DNA of 18,108 nt, from the NCBI GenBank assembly GCA_043775055.1, contig JAYVSU010000078.1:1-18108 (forward strand), in the 5' to 3' direction. The position numbers and the translations under genes are program-made. Position 1 is the stretch's first letter. Each line of letters starts with the position of its first letter. Below, piece after piece: positions 6,625 to 14,358 of this stretch. Below the pieces are notes generated by a model that was not told the DNA's origin, ran no database searches, and saw only the letters and a list, made by a program, of their open reading frames with translations. Source of the stretch: Aalborgiella sp043775055 (GTDB taxonomy: Bacteria; Pseudomonadota; Gammaproteobacteria; Burkholderiales; Burkholderiaceae_C).

Positions 6625-8910
6625 ATGAGTGACACGCAAATTTCTTCAGTTAAAGTCAAAGCGGTTCGCAAGCCGCTTGACCCTACGGCGTCGGCCAATG
6701 CAACGGCTGCGAGTTTTGCTGCGCTCACTGCAAAATTAGATTATCTGGATGCCACTGATGTAGAAGCAGTTCGCCAAGCTTACCGTTTCGCAGACGAAGC
6801 CCATCTGGGGCAACTTCGCAACAATGGTGAGCCCTATATCACCCATCCAATTGCGGTCGCGGCGCAATGTGCCACATGGAAATTAGACGCGCAGGCACTC
6901 ATGGCGGCTTTGCTACATGACTCCATCGAAGATTGCGGCATCACCAAAGCAGATCTGATTGAAAAATTTGGCGCACCCGTTGCCGAATTGGTGGATGGCT
7001 TAACCAAGCTAGAGAAGCTTCAATTCACGACCCGCGAAGAGAACCAAGCAGAATCCTTCAGGAAGATGCTTTTAGCCATGGCTAGAGATGTACGCGTGAT
7101 TTTGATCAAGCTGGCTGATCGAAGCCACAACATGCGAACGCTGAGTGACATGCCACGCGAAAAATGGCGCCGTATTTCCTCTGAAACACTTGAGATATAC
7201 GCACCAATTGCGCATCGACTCGGTTTGAATCAAACTTATCGTGAGCTGCAAAATCTTGCTTTCAAGCATCTCTTGCCTTGGCGCTACGAAATTCTCTCAA
7301 AAGCCGTCGTCAAAGCACGTAATCGCAGACGCGACTTGATGCTGGATGTTCAAACAAAAGTAGAGGAAGCTTTCTTGGCCCTCGGTATGTCAGTCCAGAT
7401 TTTGGGGCGTGAAAAGTCACTGTATTCCATCTATAAAAAAATGGATGGCAAGCATTTGAGCTTTGCCCAAGTGACTGATATTTACGGTTTCCGCGTTGTG
7501 GTACCTTCGACGATTGACTGCTACACCGCCATGGGGCTGATGCATCAGATGTACAAACCGGTGCCCGGCAAATTCAAAGACTACATTGCCATCCCCAAGC
7601 TCAATGGCTACCAATCCTTGCACACCACGCTCGTGGGCCCAGCCAGTGTGAATGTGGAGTTTCAAATCCGCACCCTGGCGATGGATGTCGTCGCCGAGTC
7701 TGGCGTTGCCGCACATTGGCTTTACAAATCAAATGACACGGGCAACCAAGCCGCGGACCGCATGAGCACCAAGTGGCTGCAATCTTTGCTCGACATTCAT
7801 GATGAAACTCGCGACGCAGCCGAGTTTTGGGATCACGTCAAAATCGATCTATTCCCTGAAGACGTGTACGTTTTCACACCAAAAAACAAAATCATGGCTA
7901 TGCCACGCGGTGCGACCGTGGTGGACTTTGCTTACGCTATTCACAGTAATGTGGGCGACCATACCATTGGCGCCAAAGTCAACGGCAACCAAGTCCCCCT
8001 GCGTACGGAGCTGAAAAATGGCGACATTGTTGAAGTTGTCACCATGCCAACATCAAACCCCAACCCTGGCTGGCTAAGCTTTGTCAGAACCGGCAGAGCG
8101 CGCTCGAAAATTCGCCACTTCCTTAAAACGATGGCGCAAACTGAGTCCGTCGAATTGGGTGAAAAACTGCTCACCCAAGCCATTCGGGCAGAAGGTCTAC
8201 AACAATTGCCGGGGCTTAGCGCTAACTACACACCGATATGGGATAAGTTGCTGCGATTTACCGGCAACCGTGATCGCGCTGAACTCATGGCTGATATTGC
8301 AATGGGCAAACGTATTGCTAGCATTGTGGCTAAGCGCTTGGTTCATTTACTCACAGATAGCGGCGAAAAACTAGACGCTTTGCTGATTACGCGTGAACGC
8401 TTCTTTGCACATGAAAAAATCACCCAAGGAGCCATTACGCTAGATGGCAGCGAGAATGCTTCCGTTCAGTACGCTTCATGCTGTAGACCCATCCCTGGCG
8501 ACCCAATTTTGGGCTATTTGGGCCGTGGTGAAGGCCTCACGATTCACGTTAGCGACTGCTTGTTGGTCAAACGATTGCAACACAAAGATGCTGAGCGTTT
8601 CATCGCCGTTGAGTGGTCTGACGAACCGGTACGCAGCTTTGAAGTTGGCGTCATCGTCACTGTGGTGAACGGCAAAGGTGTTTTGGCGAAAGTGGCAGCA
8701 TCATTAGCCAGTTCTGAAGCCGATATTTCTCACGTAGATATGGGCAACGAATACGCGCAAGATGCGACCGATTTACGCTTCATTATTGACGTACGAGATC
8801 GCGCTCATTTAGAAGTTGCGCTGAAAAGCTTACGCCGCACCTCATCTGTTTTAACAGCGGAGCGCATCTTCCCTACAAACTCGGGGTTGTCGCAAGAGCC
8901 ATTGCCATAG
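6625..8910 (+). CDS. spoT: Bifunctional (p)ppGpp synthetase/hydrolase, RelA/SpoT family
   Basis: A 761-residue long RSH protein that makes and destroys the alarmone (p)ppGpp. Domains in order: HD hydrolase (about 55-205) with YITHPIAVA and the metal-binding HDSIED (His98, Asp99), both intact; synthetase (about 250-385) with GREKSLYSIYKKM, DIYGFRVVV and KDYIAIPKLNGYQSLHTTL; TGS (about 408-474) with DVYVFTPKNKIMAMPRGATV; a conserved-Cys region with YASCCRPIPGD (about 616) ending in SDC; and a C-terminal ACT domain (about 670-755). Intact HD residues argue for SpoT rather than a hydrolase-dead RelA. The AGGGGG ribosome-binding site abuts the ATG at 6625, unusually close, but the N-terminus has no better start. 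The last three codons and the stop lie inside a hexanucleotide repeat, so the C-terminal end could be length-variable. Confidence 0.96.
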   Translation: MSDTQISSVKVKAVRKPLDPTASANATAASFAALTAKLDYLDATDVEAVRQAYRFADEAHLGQLRNNGEPYITHPIAVAAQCATWKLDAQALMAALLHDSIEDCGITKADLIEKFGAPVAELVDGLTKLEKLQFTTREENQAESFRKMLLAMARDVRVILIKLADRSHNMRTLSDMPREKWRRISSETLEIYAPIAHRLGLNQTYRELQNLAFKHLLPWRYEILSKAVVKARNRRRDLMLDVQTKVEEAFLALGMSVQILGREKSLYSIYKKMDGKHLSFAQVTDIYGFRVVVPSTIDCYTAMGLMHQMYKPVPGKFKDYIAIPKLNGYQSLHTTLVGPASVNVEFQIRTLAMDVVAESGVAAHWLYKSNDTGNQAADRMSTKWLQSLLDIHDETRDAAEFWDHVKIDLFPEDVYVFTPKNKIMAMPRGATVVDFAYAIHSNVGDHTIGAKVNGNQVPLRTELKNGDIVEVVTMPTSNPNPGWLSFVRTGRARSKIRHFLKTMAQTESVELGEKLLTQAIRAEGLQQLPGLSANYTPIWDKLLRFTGNRDRAELMADIAMGKRIASIVAKRLVHLLTDSGEKLDALLITRERFFAHEKITQGAITLDGSENASVQYASCCRPIPGDPILGYLGRGEGLTIHVSDCLLVKRLQHKDAERFIAVEWSDEPVRSFEVGVIVTVVNGKGVLAKVAASLASSEADISHVDMGNEYAQDATDLRFIIDVRDRAHLEVALKSLRRTSSVLTAERIFPTNSGLSQEPLP

Positions 8911-8969
8911 CCATAGCCATTGCCATTGCCATTGCCATTGCCATTGCCATTGCCATTGCCATTGCCATT
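8898..8969 (+). repeat. Hexanucleotide tandem array (GCCATT)n, 12 units, spanning the spoT stop codon
   Basis: Twelve consecutive 6-base units run from 8898 to 8969. Unit 1 is GCCATT, units 2 and 3 are GCCATA, and units 4-12 are GCCATT. In the spoT frame each unit reads as Pro-Leu (CCA TTG), and the two A variants turn TTG into TAG, giving two successive in-frame stops (8908-8910 and 8914-8916). Beyond them the spoT frame stays open to about 9102. The array ends 10 bases before the stop codon of the convergent greB. Arrays of this purity usually change length by replication slippage (general knowledge). Confidence 0.95.
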
Positions 8970-8979
8970 TGTTAGGCAA

Positions 8980-9539
8980 TTACGGTTTTGTAGGCAGTGG
9001 GTAGTGAACAGCGATGATCTCAATATCCTGCAAACCAGCAGGCGTACTGAGCCGAACCACATCACCCACACTCGCCCGCAACAACGCACGCGCAATAGGT
9101 GAAATCCAACTCACTTGCGACAACAAATTGTCAGCTTCATCAATCCCTAAGATGGTGACGGTGCGCTGCAAACCCGCTTCGTCCTCATATGTCACGGTTG
9201 CACCAAAGAAGACTTGCTCTTTGCCAAGATGGATGGACGGGTCAGTGATTTCAGCAATTTCTAAGCGTTTGGTTAAAAATCGAATGCGCCTGTCGATTTC
9301 TCGCAGACGCCTTTTTCCGTAGATATAGTCACCGTTTTCAGAGCGGTCACCATTGCGTGCAGCCCAGTGCACAATCTCCACCACGCGAGCCGTTCATCGT
9401 CCATGAGCGTGAGCCATTCTGCGCGTAATCTGGCGTAACCTGCGGGGGTGATGTAGTTTTTGCCGCCTATAGGCAAGGCCGGTAAGCCAACTTCATCGTC
9501 ATCGTCAGCATCTGACTCTTTGGTAAATGCCTTACTCAT
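8980..9539 (-). pseudogene. greB: Transcript cleavage factor GreB, broken by a one-base frameshift
   Basis: Two overlapping minus-strand frames together give one GreB. The first (from ATG at 9539) reads MSKAFTKESDADDD and NYITPAGYARLRAEW up to LMDDER. The second picks up at RVVEIVHWAARNGDRSEN, with GDYIYGKRRLREIDRRIR and a C-terminal domain ending HYPLPTKP. The junction is near 9388-9392: CGG, CT, CGC where an extra base (CGG CCN CGC) would restore DER-P-RVVEIV. With that base the gene would be 186 codons plus stop, the normal GreB length. The coiled-coil tip acidic residues (GDRSEN) that place Mg2+ in the RNA polymerase active site lie after the break, so the first frame alone is inactive. 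It could be a genuine null allele or a sequencing error. No slippery motif is visible. Confidence 0.88.
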
Positions 9540-9598
9540 TAAAGTCGGTCATCCAAGTTCGTCATAAAAATGCGCAAGCTACGAAAAAGCGGTAAAAA

Positions 9599-9675
9599 TG
9601 GTGGGACGTGTAGGACTTGAACCTACGACCAAAGGATTATGAGTCCTCTGCTCTAACCAACTGAGCTAACATCCC
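9599..9675 (-). tRNA. tRNA with CAU anticodon (elongator Met or Ile2)
   Basis: On the minus strand the acceptor GGGATGT pairs with ACGTCCC (one G-U), with discriminator A and an encoded CCA (9599-9601). The D arm has GCTC/GAGC, the anticodon arm GAGGA-CTCATAA-TCCTT, and the T arm GTAGG-TTCAAGT-CCTAC; total 77 bases. The anticodon is CAU, and the tRNA is not an initiator because its acceptor 1-72 pair is G-C. The variable loop TTGGTC and T loop TTCAAGT resemble the Ile2 (lysidine) tRNA of Escherichia coli as I remember it, so isoleucine identity is possible. It sits 22 bases after hrcA and 59 bases before greB, all on the minus strand. Confidence 0.93.
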
Positions 9676-9697
9676 GCCTGCATGTATTGTAATTGCC

Positions 9698-10702
9698 CTA
9701 TTTGTTGTGGCTGAGCGCATTGCTCACTAATTTAGAGGTGATGTCGACAATTTGGATCATTCGGTCGTAATGCATGCGCGTTGGGCCAATAACCGCCAAG
9801 GTTCCGACCACTTGGCCATCCACCTCGTAGGGGGCGCTCACCACTGACAAATCCTCAATCGGCACAACGTGGCTTTCGCCGCCTATGTAAATGCGCACCC
9901 CTTCGGCCTTGCTTGAGTTGTCCAACAAGCGCATCAGTTGGGTTTTTTGCTCAAACAGGTCAAACGCACGGCGCAATTGGCCCATATCGGTCGAAAAATC
10001 ACTCACAGAGAGCAAATTACGCTCTCCCGCAATCACCACTTCGTCCTGCTCTTGGTTGAGCACTTCAGAGCTGACCTGCACAGCTGTTTGCATCAAATTG
10101 GCAATTTCGCCGAGCAATTGGTCCACTTCGGCCTTCAGGCGCTCGCGCACATGCTCAATCGCCATGCCGGCATAGTTAGCATTCAAAAAATTACTCGCCT
10201 CTAAGAGCTGCGTCTGAGAGTAGTCAGATTCCGTAAAAATCACGCGGTTTTGCACATCACCATCTGGCGAGACGATGATGACGAGGTAGCGCTTCTCCGA
10301 CAATCGCAAAAATTCAATGTGCCGAAAGACCGATGTGCGCCGTGGTGCAATCACCACACCGACGAACTGCGACAAATTAGACAATAAATGTGCGGCGTTG
10401 GTAATAACCTTTTGCGGCTGCTCAGCCGCCAGAATCTGGGGTGCGAACTGCTCACGCTGCGTGGTGAGCATGGTGTCGACAAAAAGCCTGTAGCCTCGCG
10501 TGGTGGGAATACGCCCTGCCGAGGTGTGCGGGCTGGCAATCAGCCCCAACTCCTCAAGGTCAGACATCACATTCCTGATGGTCGCGGGAGATAATTCCAA
10601 GCCAGAAGCCCGCGACAAAGTACGCGAACCGATGGGTTGTCCGTCGGCAATATAGCGTTCAACCAGCGCTTTTAGCAATAACTTGGCTCTATCGTCTAGC
10701 AT
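9698..10702 (-). CDS. hrcA: Heat-inducible transcription repressor HrcA
   Basis: A 334-residue repressor of class I heat-shock genes. It binds CIRCE inverted repeats near groESL or dnaK and relies on GroEL for activity; no CIRCE is visible in this window. The N-terminal winged helix is clear: LLLKALVERYIADGQPIGSR, then LELSPATIRNVMSDLEELG and SPHTSAGRIPTTRGYRLFVD. The C-terminal GAF-like domain includes RIYIGGESHVVPIEDLSVVS and GPTRMHYDRMIQIVD. The ATG at 10702 lies only 29 bases from the divergent nadK ATG and has no Shine-Dalgarno site. A TAAAAT hexamer (10714 down to 10709) ends 6 bases before the start codon, so a leaderless mRNA is possible (inference). Confidence 0.96.
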   Translation of the reverse strand: MLDDRAKLLLKALVERYIADGQPIGSRTLSRASGLELSPATIRNVMSDLEELGLIASPHTSAGRIPTTRGYRLFVDTMLTTQREQFAPQILAAEQPQKVITNAAHLLSNLSQFVGVVIAPRRTSVFRHIEFLRLSEKRYLVIIVSPDGDVQNRVIFTESDYSQTQLLEASNFLNANYAGMAIEHVRERLKAEVDQLLGEIANLMQTAVQVSSEVLNQEQDEVVIAGERNLLSVSDFSTDMGQLRRAFDLFEQKTQLMRLLDNSSKAEGVRIYIGGESHVVPIEDLSVVSAPYEVDGQVVGTLAVIGPTRMHYDRMIQIVDITSKLVSNALSHNK

Positions 10703-10731
10703 GGAGTCATTTTAATGATGTAATTTGCTAT
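10703..10731. promoter_or_regulatory. 29-base divergent start region between hrcA and nadK
   Basis: The two start codons are separated by only 29 bases with high A+T content. On the minus strand a TAAAAT hexamer lies 6 bases before the hrcA ATG. On the plus strand TTGCTAT directly precedes the nadK ATG. Neither gene has a recognisable Shine-Dalgarno site here. Any -35 elements would have to lie inside the coding sequence of the opposite gene, and I found no good matches. Confidence 0.35.
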
Positions 10732-11637
10732 ATGTCTTCAAAACCGGTTTCTCATTTCCCTAAAGTCGCACTGATTGGCAAATTTCATGCGCCTGGCGTG
10801 CAGGGCTTGCCTGGCACTACGGCCGTGCTGGTTGAAATTGCGACTTTTTTAGAGCAGCAGGGCTGCCAAGTCTCGGTGGAAAGCGGCACCGCAGCGCAAA
10901 GTGGCATCACCAACTACCCGACCTTGGACATTCCCAGCATTGGCGAGCAGTGCGACTTGGGGTTGGTCGTCGGTGGAGACGGCACCATGCTGGGCATTGG
11001 CCGCCAGCTCGCACCCTATGGCGTGCCGTTGATTGGCATCAACCAAGGCCGGCTCGGCTTCATCACCGATATTCCGCTTGAAAACTACCAAAACACCTTG
11101 ACGCCTATGCTGATGGGCGCGTTTGAAGAGGACCACCGTAGTCTGATTCACGGCAAAGTCATGCGTGATGGCGAATGCATTTTTGACGCCTTTGCCATGA
11201 ATGATGTGGTCATCAACCGTGGCTCCAACTCAGGCATGGTCGAGTTGCGGGTTGAAGTCGATGGCCATTTTGTGGCCAACCAACGCGCTGACGGCTTGAT
11301 CATTGCCACACCCACCGGCTGCACCGCCTATGCCTTATCGGCTGGTGGTCCCCTCTTGCACCCCTCGATTCCGGGCTGGGTGCTGGTGCCGATTGCGCCG
11401 CACACCTTGTCGAACCGCCCGATTGTCCTTGCAGATGCTGCGGAAGTTGCGATTGAAATAGTATCAGGACGGGATGCGAGTGCTAATTTTGATATGCAAT
11501 CGCTCGCCAGTTTGAAAATTGGCGACCGCATCTCCGTGACGCGCTCAAAATACGCTGTGCGTTTTTTGCATCCCAAAGGCTGGAGCTATTTTGATACGCT
11601 GCGCAAAAAACTGCACTGGAACGAAGGGGGATCTTGA
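10732..11637 (+). CDS. nadK: NAD kinase (ATP-NAD kinase)
   Basis: A 301-residue enzyme that phosphorylates NAD+ to NADP+, the only route to NADP. The family motif GGDGTMLGIGR is at residues 81-91, and the conserved MNDVVINRGSNSGMVEL and TGCTAYALSAGGPLLHP contribute the NAD and phosphate sites. GRDASANFDMQSLAS and HPKGWSYFDTLRKKLHW form the C-terminal end. The length matches the family. The ATG lies 29 bases from the divergent hrcA. The stop TGA (11635-11637) lies just before the recN start, so the two are translationally adjacent. Confidence 0.97.
   Translation: MSSKPVSHFPKVALIGKFHAPGVQGLPGTTAVLVEIATFLEQQGCQVSVESGTAAQSGITNYPTLDIPSIGEQCDLGLVVGGDGTMLGIGRQLAPYGVPLIGINQGRLGFITDIPLENYQNTLTPMLMGAFEEDHRSLIHGKVMRDGECIFDAFAMNDVVINRGSNSGMVELRVEVDGHFVANQRADGLIIATPTGCTAYALSAGGPLLHPSIPGWVLVPIAPHTLSNRPIVLADAAEVAIEIVSGRDASANFDMQSLASLKIGDRISVTRSKYAVRFLHPKGWSYFDTLRKKLHWNEGGS
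11624..11630 (+). promoter_or_regulatory. Ribosome-binding site that decides the recN start
   Basis: AAGGGGG ends 9 bases before the ATG at 11640 and only 3 bases before a TTG at 11634 that overlaps the nadK stop codon. The spacing favours the ATG. Confidence 0.6.
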
Positions 11638-11639
11638 GT

Positions 11640-13391
11640 ATGGCCGCACAGCATGGTGGTTTAAAGCGGATGGCGCTGCGTGACTTTGTCATCGTGCGCG
11701 AACTCGACATTGATTTAAGCACCGGCTTCACCGTTTTGACGGGCGAAACCGGCGCTGGTAAGTCCATTTTGATTGACGCTTTGCAACTGGCTCTGGGCGC
11801 GCGCGCCGACGCGAGCTGGGTGCGTGAAGGGGCAAGCCGTACCGAGGTGAGCGCTGAATTTGAAGTCCCAGCAACCCGCCAAGCTTGGCTCAGCGCCTGG
11901 CTCAATGAGGCCGGTTTTGAAGCCGAAGACAACCTGCTCTTGCGCCGCACCGTCGACACGCAAGGCAAAAGCCGCGCTTGGATCAACGGCAGCAGCGCCA
12001 CCGCCACCCAACTCAAAGCCTTGGGTGACGAGCTGGTGGACATTCACGGCCAGCACGCTTGGGCGACACTAAACCGCCCTGAAGCCGTGCGTGGTTTACT
12101 GGACGCCTACGCTGGCAACAGCACACAACCACTTAGCGCCGCATGGGCCACTTGGCGGCAGGCAGGTAAAACCTTAGCCGATGCCCGCAAAGCGCAAGAC
12201 AGCTTGCAAAACGAACGTGAGCGCGTGCTGTGGCAAATCTCTGAAGTCAGCAAACTCGCGCCTGGCGCGGACGAATGGGACGATTTGAACGCCCAACACG
12301 CCAAGTTATCCAACGCGCAATCGTTGATTGAAGCAGCTCAAACCGCGCTGACCGCCCTGCAAGATGATGAGAATGACACAGGTTCTGGCATTCTTTCAGG
12401 ACTGGTCAAGGCACAATCTGCGCTGCAAAACAGAGCGCACATTGAGCCTGAGTTCCAAACCCTGAGCGAGGTTTTAGCCTCCAACTTAGCGCAACTTGAA
12501 GACGCGGCCCACAGCCTGAACAGCTATTTACGCAACACCGAGCTAGAACCTGAACGCTTGGAACAGCTCGATGAGCGTTTGGCGCTTTGGGTGTCACTCG
12601 CACGCCGTTACAAGCGCACGCCAGCAGAGCTGCCAGCACTCTTGGCCTCATGGAAGGAAGAATTAACGCGTTTGGATGCCTCCACAGACTTGGCCGCTTT
12701 GGAAGCGGCAGAGCACAAAGCAGCCAAGGCTTACCAAACAGAGGCGCAGCAGATTTCCATAAAGCGCCATACAGCAGCCCCCAAATTGGCCATCGTCGTC
12801 ACCGAGGCCATGCAAGGCTTGGGCATGCAGGGTGGCGCTTTTGATGTGGCGCTTAATGCTTTAGAAGCGCCTACCGAGGCTGGCTTGGAAGACGTCGGCT
12901 TTTTGGTCGCTGGCCACGCCGGCAGCACGCCGCGCCCCGTGGGTAAAGTCGCCTCGGGTGGTGAGTTATCGCGAATTGCCTTGGCGATTTCCGTCGTTAC
13001 CAGCCAGCTGGGCACCGCGCAAACCTTGATTTTTGACGAGGTGGACTCTGGTGTGGGCGGTGCCGTGGCTGAAACGGTTGGCCGCTTGATGAAGCAACTC
13101 GGCGTCGACCGTCAAGTGCTGGCCGTGACCCACTTGCCGCAAGTGGCGGCCTGCGCCGACCAGCATTTGGTCGTTGCCAAGCAACTGATTGGCCAACAAA
13201 CCGAAAGCAGCGTCAGCCCCGTGCTGGGTAGCGCGCGGGTGGACGAGATTGCGCGCATGTTGGGTGGCGAGCGGGTGTCAGAAGCCACCTTGGCACACGC
13301 TACTGAAATGATAGCTAACAATACAACAAATACGCCGGCTACAGCCAAAAATACCTCTAAAATAGGTATTTTAAGCAAGGTGGCAGCTTAG
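11640..13391 (+). CDS. recN: DNA repair protein RecN (SMC-like ATPase), with repeat-derived C-terminal tail
   Basis: About 583 residues from ATG 11640 (585 if TTG at 11634 is used). RecN is a coiled-coil ATPase recruited to double-strand breaks, where it helps hold ends together for RecA repair. The N-terminal ABC half has LRDFVIVRELDIDLS and the Walker A GETGAGKS. The middle is long, charged helix. The C-terminal half has the ABC signature SGGELSRIALAI, Walker B TLIFDEVDSGVGG and the switch region VTHLPQVAA. Homologues usually stop soon after an AHAxEM-like helix; here HATEMIA continues into about 25 low-complexity residues (ANNTTNTPATAKNTSK...). These are encoded by repeat copy B. rapZ begins 2 bases after the stop. 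Confidence 0.95.
   Translation: MAAQHGGLKRMALRDFVIVRELDIDLSTGFTVLTGETGAGKSILIDALQLALGARADASWVREGASRTEVSAEFEVPATRQAWLSAWLNEAGFEAEDNLLLRRTVDTQGKSRAWINGSSATATQLKALGDELVDIHGQHAWATLNRPEAVRGLLDAYAGNSTQPLSAAWATWRQAGKTLADARKAQDSLQNERERVLWQISEVSKLAPGADEWDDLNAQHAKLSNAQSLIEAAQTALTALQDDENDTGSGILSGLVKAQSALQNRAHIEPEFQTLSEVLASNLAQLEDAAHSLNSYLRNTELEPERLEQLDERLALWVSLARRYKRTPAELPALLASWKEELTRLDASTDLAALEAAEHKAAKAYQTEAQQISIKRHTAAPKLAIVVTEAMQGLGMQGGAFDVALNALEAPTEAGLEDVGFLVAGHAGSTPRPVGKVASGGELSRIALAISVVTSQLGTAQTLIFDEVDSGVGGAVAETVGRLMKQLGVDRQVLAVTHLPQVAACADQHLVVAKQLIGQQTESSVSPVLGSARVDEIARMLGGERVSEATLAHATEMIANNTTNTPATAKNTSKIGILSKVAA
13306..13380 (+). repeat. 3'-end repeat element, copy B (inside the recN 3' coding end)
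   Basis: The plus strand reads ATGATAGCTAACAA, then AAATACGCCGGCTACAGCC and AAAAATACC. The blocks TAGCTAAC, AAATAC, CCGGCTACAGCC and the poly-A stretch match the reverse complement of copy C, and ATGATAGC matches copy A. A 9-bp inverted repeat, AAAATACCT (13348-13356) and AGGTATTTT (13364-13372), is specific to this copy. The element is in the sense orientation relative to recN. Its reading frame misses the TGA-TAG double stop, so it is translated. Confidence 0.75.
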
Positions 13392-13393
13392 CC

Positions 13394-14323
13394 ATGAGCA
13401 CGACGATGCGTACGACGATGGAATTGGTCCTCATCACCGGCATGTCGGGTTCCGGCAAGTCGGTGGCGCTGCACGCGTTGGAAGACGCTGGTTTTTACTG
13501 CGTCGACAACCTGCCGCCCGAGCTGCTGCTGCCGTTTATTGACCTTGAGCAAGACATGGGCGTCAAACAGGTGGCGATTGCGATGGACATTCGCAGCGCC
13601 TCCTCGCTGCCCTTGGTGCCGCAACTGTTGGTTGAACTAGAAAAGCGCCATATAGACATCAAATCGCTGTTTTTAGACGCCACCACCGACACCTTGGTGC
13701 GCCGCTATTCTGAAACGCGACGTAAGCACCCACTTTCAAACACAGCCAACGCGGCCAACGGTTCGGCAACGCCTTCTGAAGCTAACTTGCAACATGTTTT
13801 GGTTGAAGCCATCGAGCTGGAGCGTGAATCCTTGGCTGAACTGCGCCAAGGCGCACACGTCATCGACAGCAGCATCATCCGCCCCGCGCAGCTGCAAGCC
13901 TACGTCAAAGCTTTGATCACAGCACCCCGCAGCAGCTTGACCTTGGTGTTTGAGTCCTTCTCCTTCAAACGCGGCATCCCCATCAATGCCGACTACGTGT
14001 TTGACGTCCGCATGCTGCCCAACCCGCATTACGAGCCCGAGCTGCGCGCCCTCACCGGTCGCGACGCACCCGTCATCACCTATCTGCAAAACACCGCAGA
14101 AATGACGGCCATGCAAAGCGACATCACGCAATTTATAGGCAAATGGCTCCCATCCCTAGCCAAAGACCACCGCAGCTACGTTACCATCGCCATCGGCTGC
14201 ACCGGCGGCCAACACCGCTCGGTTTACTTGGTGGAGCAGCTAGCGGTGGCTTTTGCTGCGCAAAACAACAGCCAAGGCGGGCATTGGATTACTTTGAAGC
14301 GGCATCGGGAGTTGGTGGATTAG
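13394..14323 (+). CDS. rapZ: RNase adapter protein RapZ (YvcJ family P-loop NTPase)
   Basis: A 309-residue member of the YvcJ/RapZ family. In enterobacteria RapZ binds small RNAs and steers RNase E to the sRNA GlmZ to control amino-sugar synthesis; the partner RNA in this group is unknown. The Walker A GMSGSGKS is at residues 16-23, then ALEDAGFYCVDNLPPELL, the SETRRKHPL region, and the C-terminal IAIGCTGGQHRSVYLVEQL that carries the RNA- and ligand-binding core. An insertion rich in Asn and Ala (NTANAANGSATPSEA, about residues 116-130) explains much of the extra length over the 284-residue enterobacterial protein. The ATG at 13394 has AAGGTGG 10 bases upstream; starting at Met9 (13418) would match the usual N-terminus better. 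It is cotranscribed with recN and convergent with mutY. Confidence 0.94.
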   Translation: MSTTMRTTMELVLITGMSGSGKSVALHALEDAGFYCVDNLPPELLLPFIDLEQDMGVKQVAIAMDIRSASSLPLVPQLLVELEKRHIDIKSLFLDATTDTLVRRYSETRRKHPLSNTANAANGSATPSEANLQHVLVEAIELERESLAELRQGAHVIDSSIIRPAQLQAYVKALITAPRSSLTLVFESFSFKRGIPINADYVFDVRMLPNPHYEPELRALTGRDAPVITYLQNTAEMTAMQSDITQFIGKWLPSLAKDHRSYVTIAIGCTGGQHRSVYLVEQLAVAFAAQNNSQGGHWITLKRHRELVD

Positions 14324-14358
14324 GAGCTTTAGAGTCCAAAAATCGCTCAAAATCACTT

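Noticed and set aside
8805..9095. Minus-strand open frame with an Asn-Gly repeat
   Set aside because: The Asn-Gly run is only the reverse complement of the GCCATT array; the rest is antisense to spoT and out of frame with greB, with no homology I recognise.
10721..10733. 13-base match (TAATTTGCTATAT) between the nadK start region and the mutY 3' end
   Set aside because: A match of this length in AT-rich sequence is expected by chance in a window this size, and it does not extend into the repeat core.
14324..14358. Intrinsic terminator for rapZ
   Set aside because: No stem followed by a T-run is visible on the plus strand between the rapZ stop and repeat copy C.
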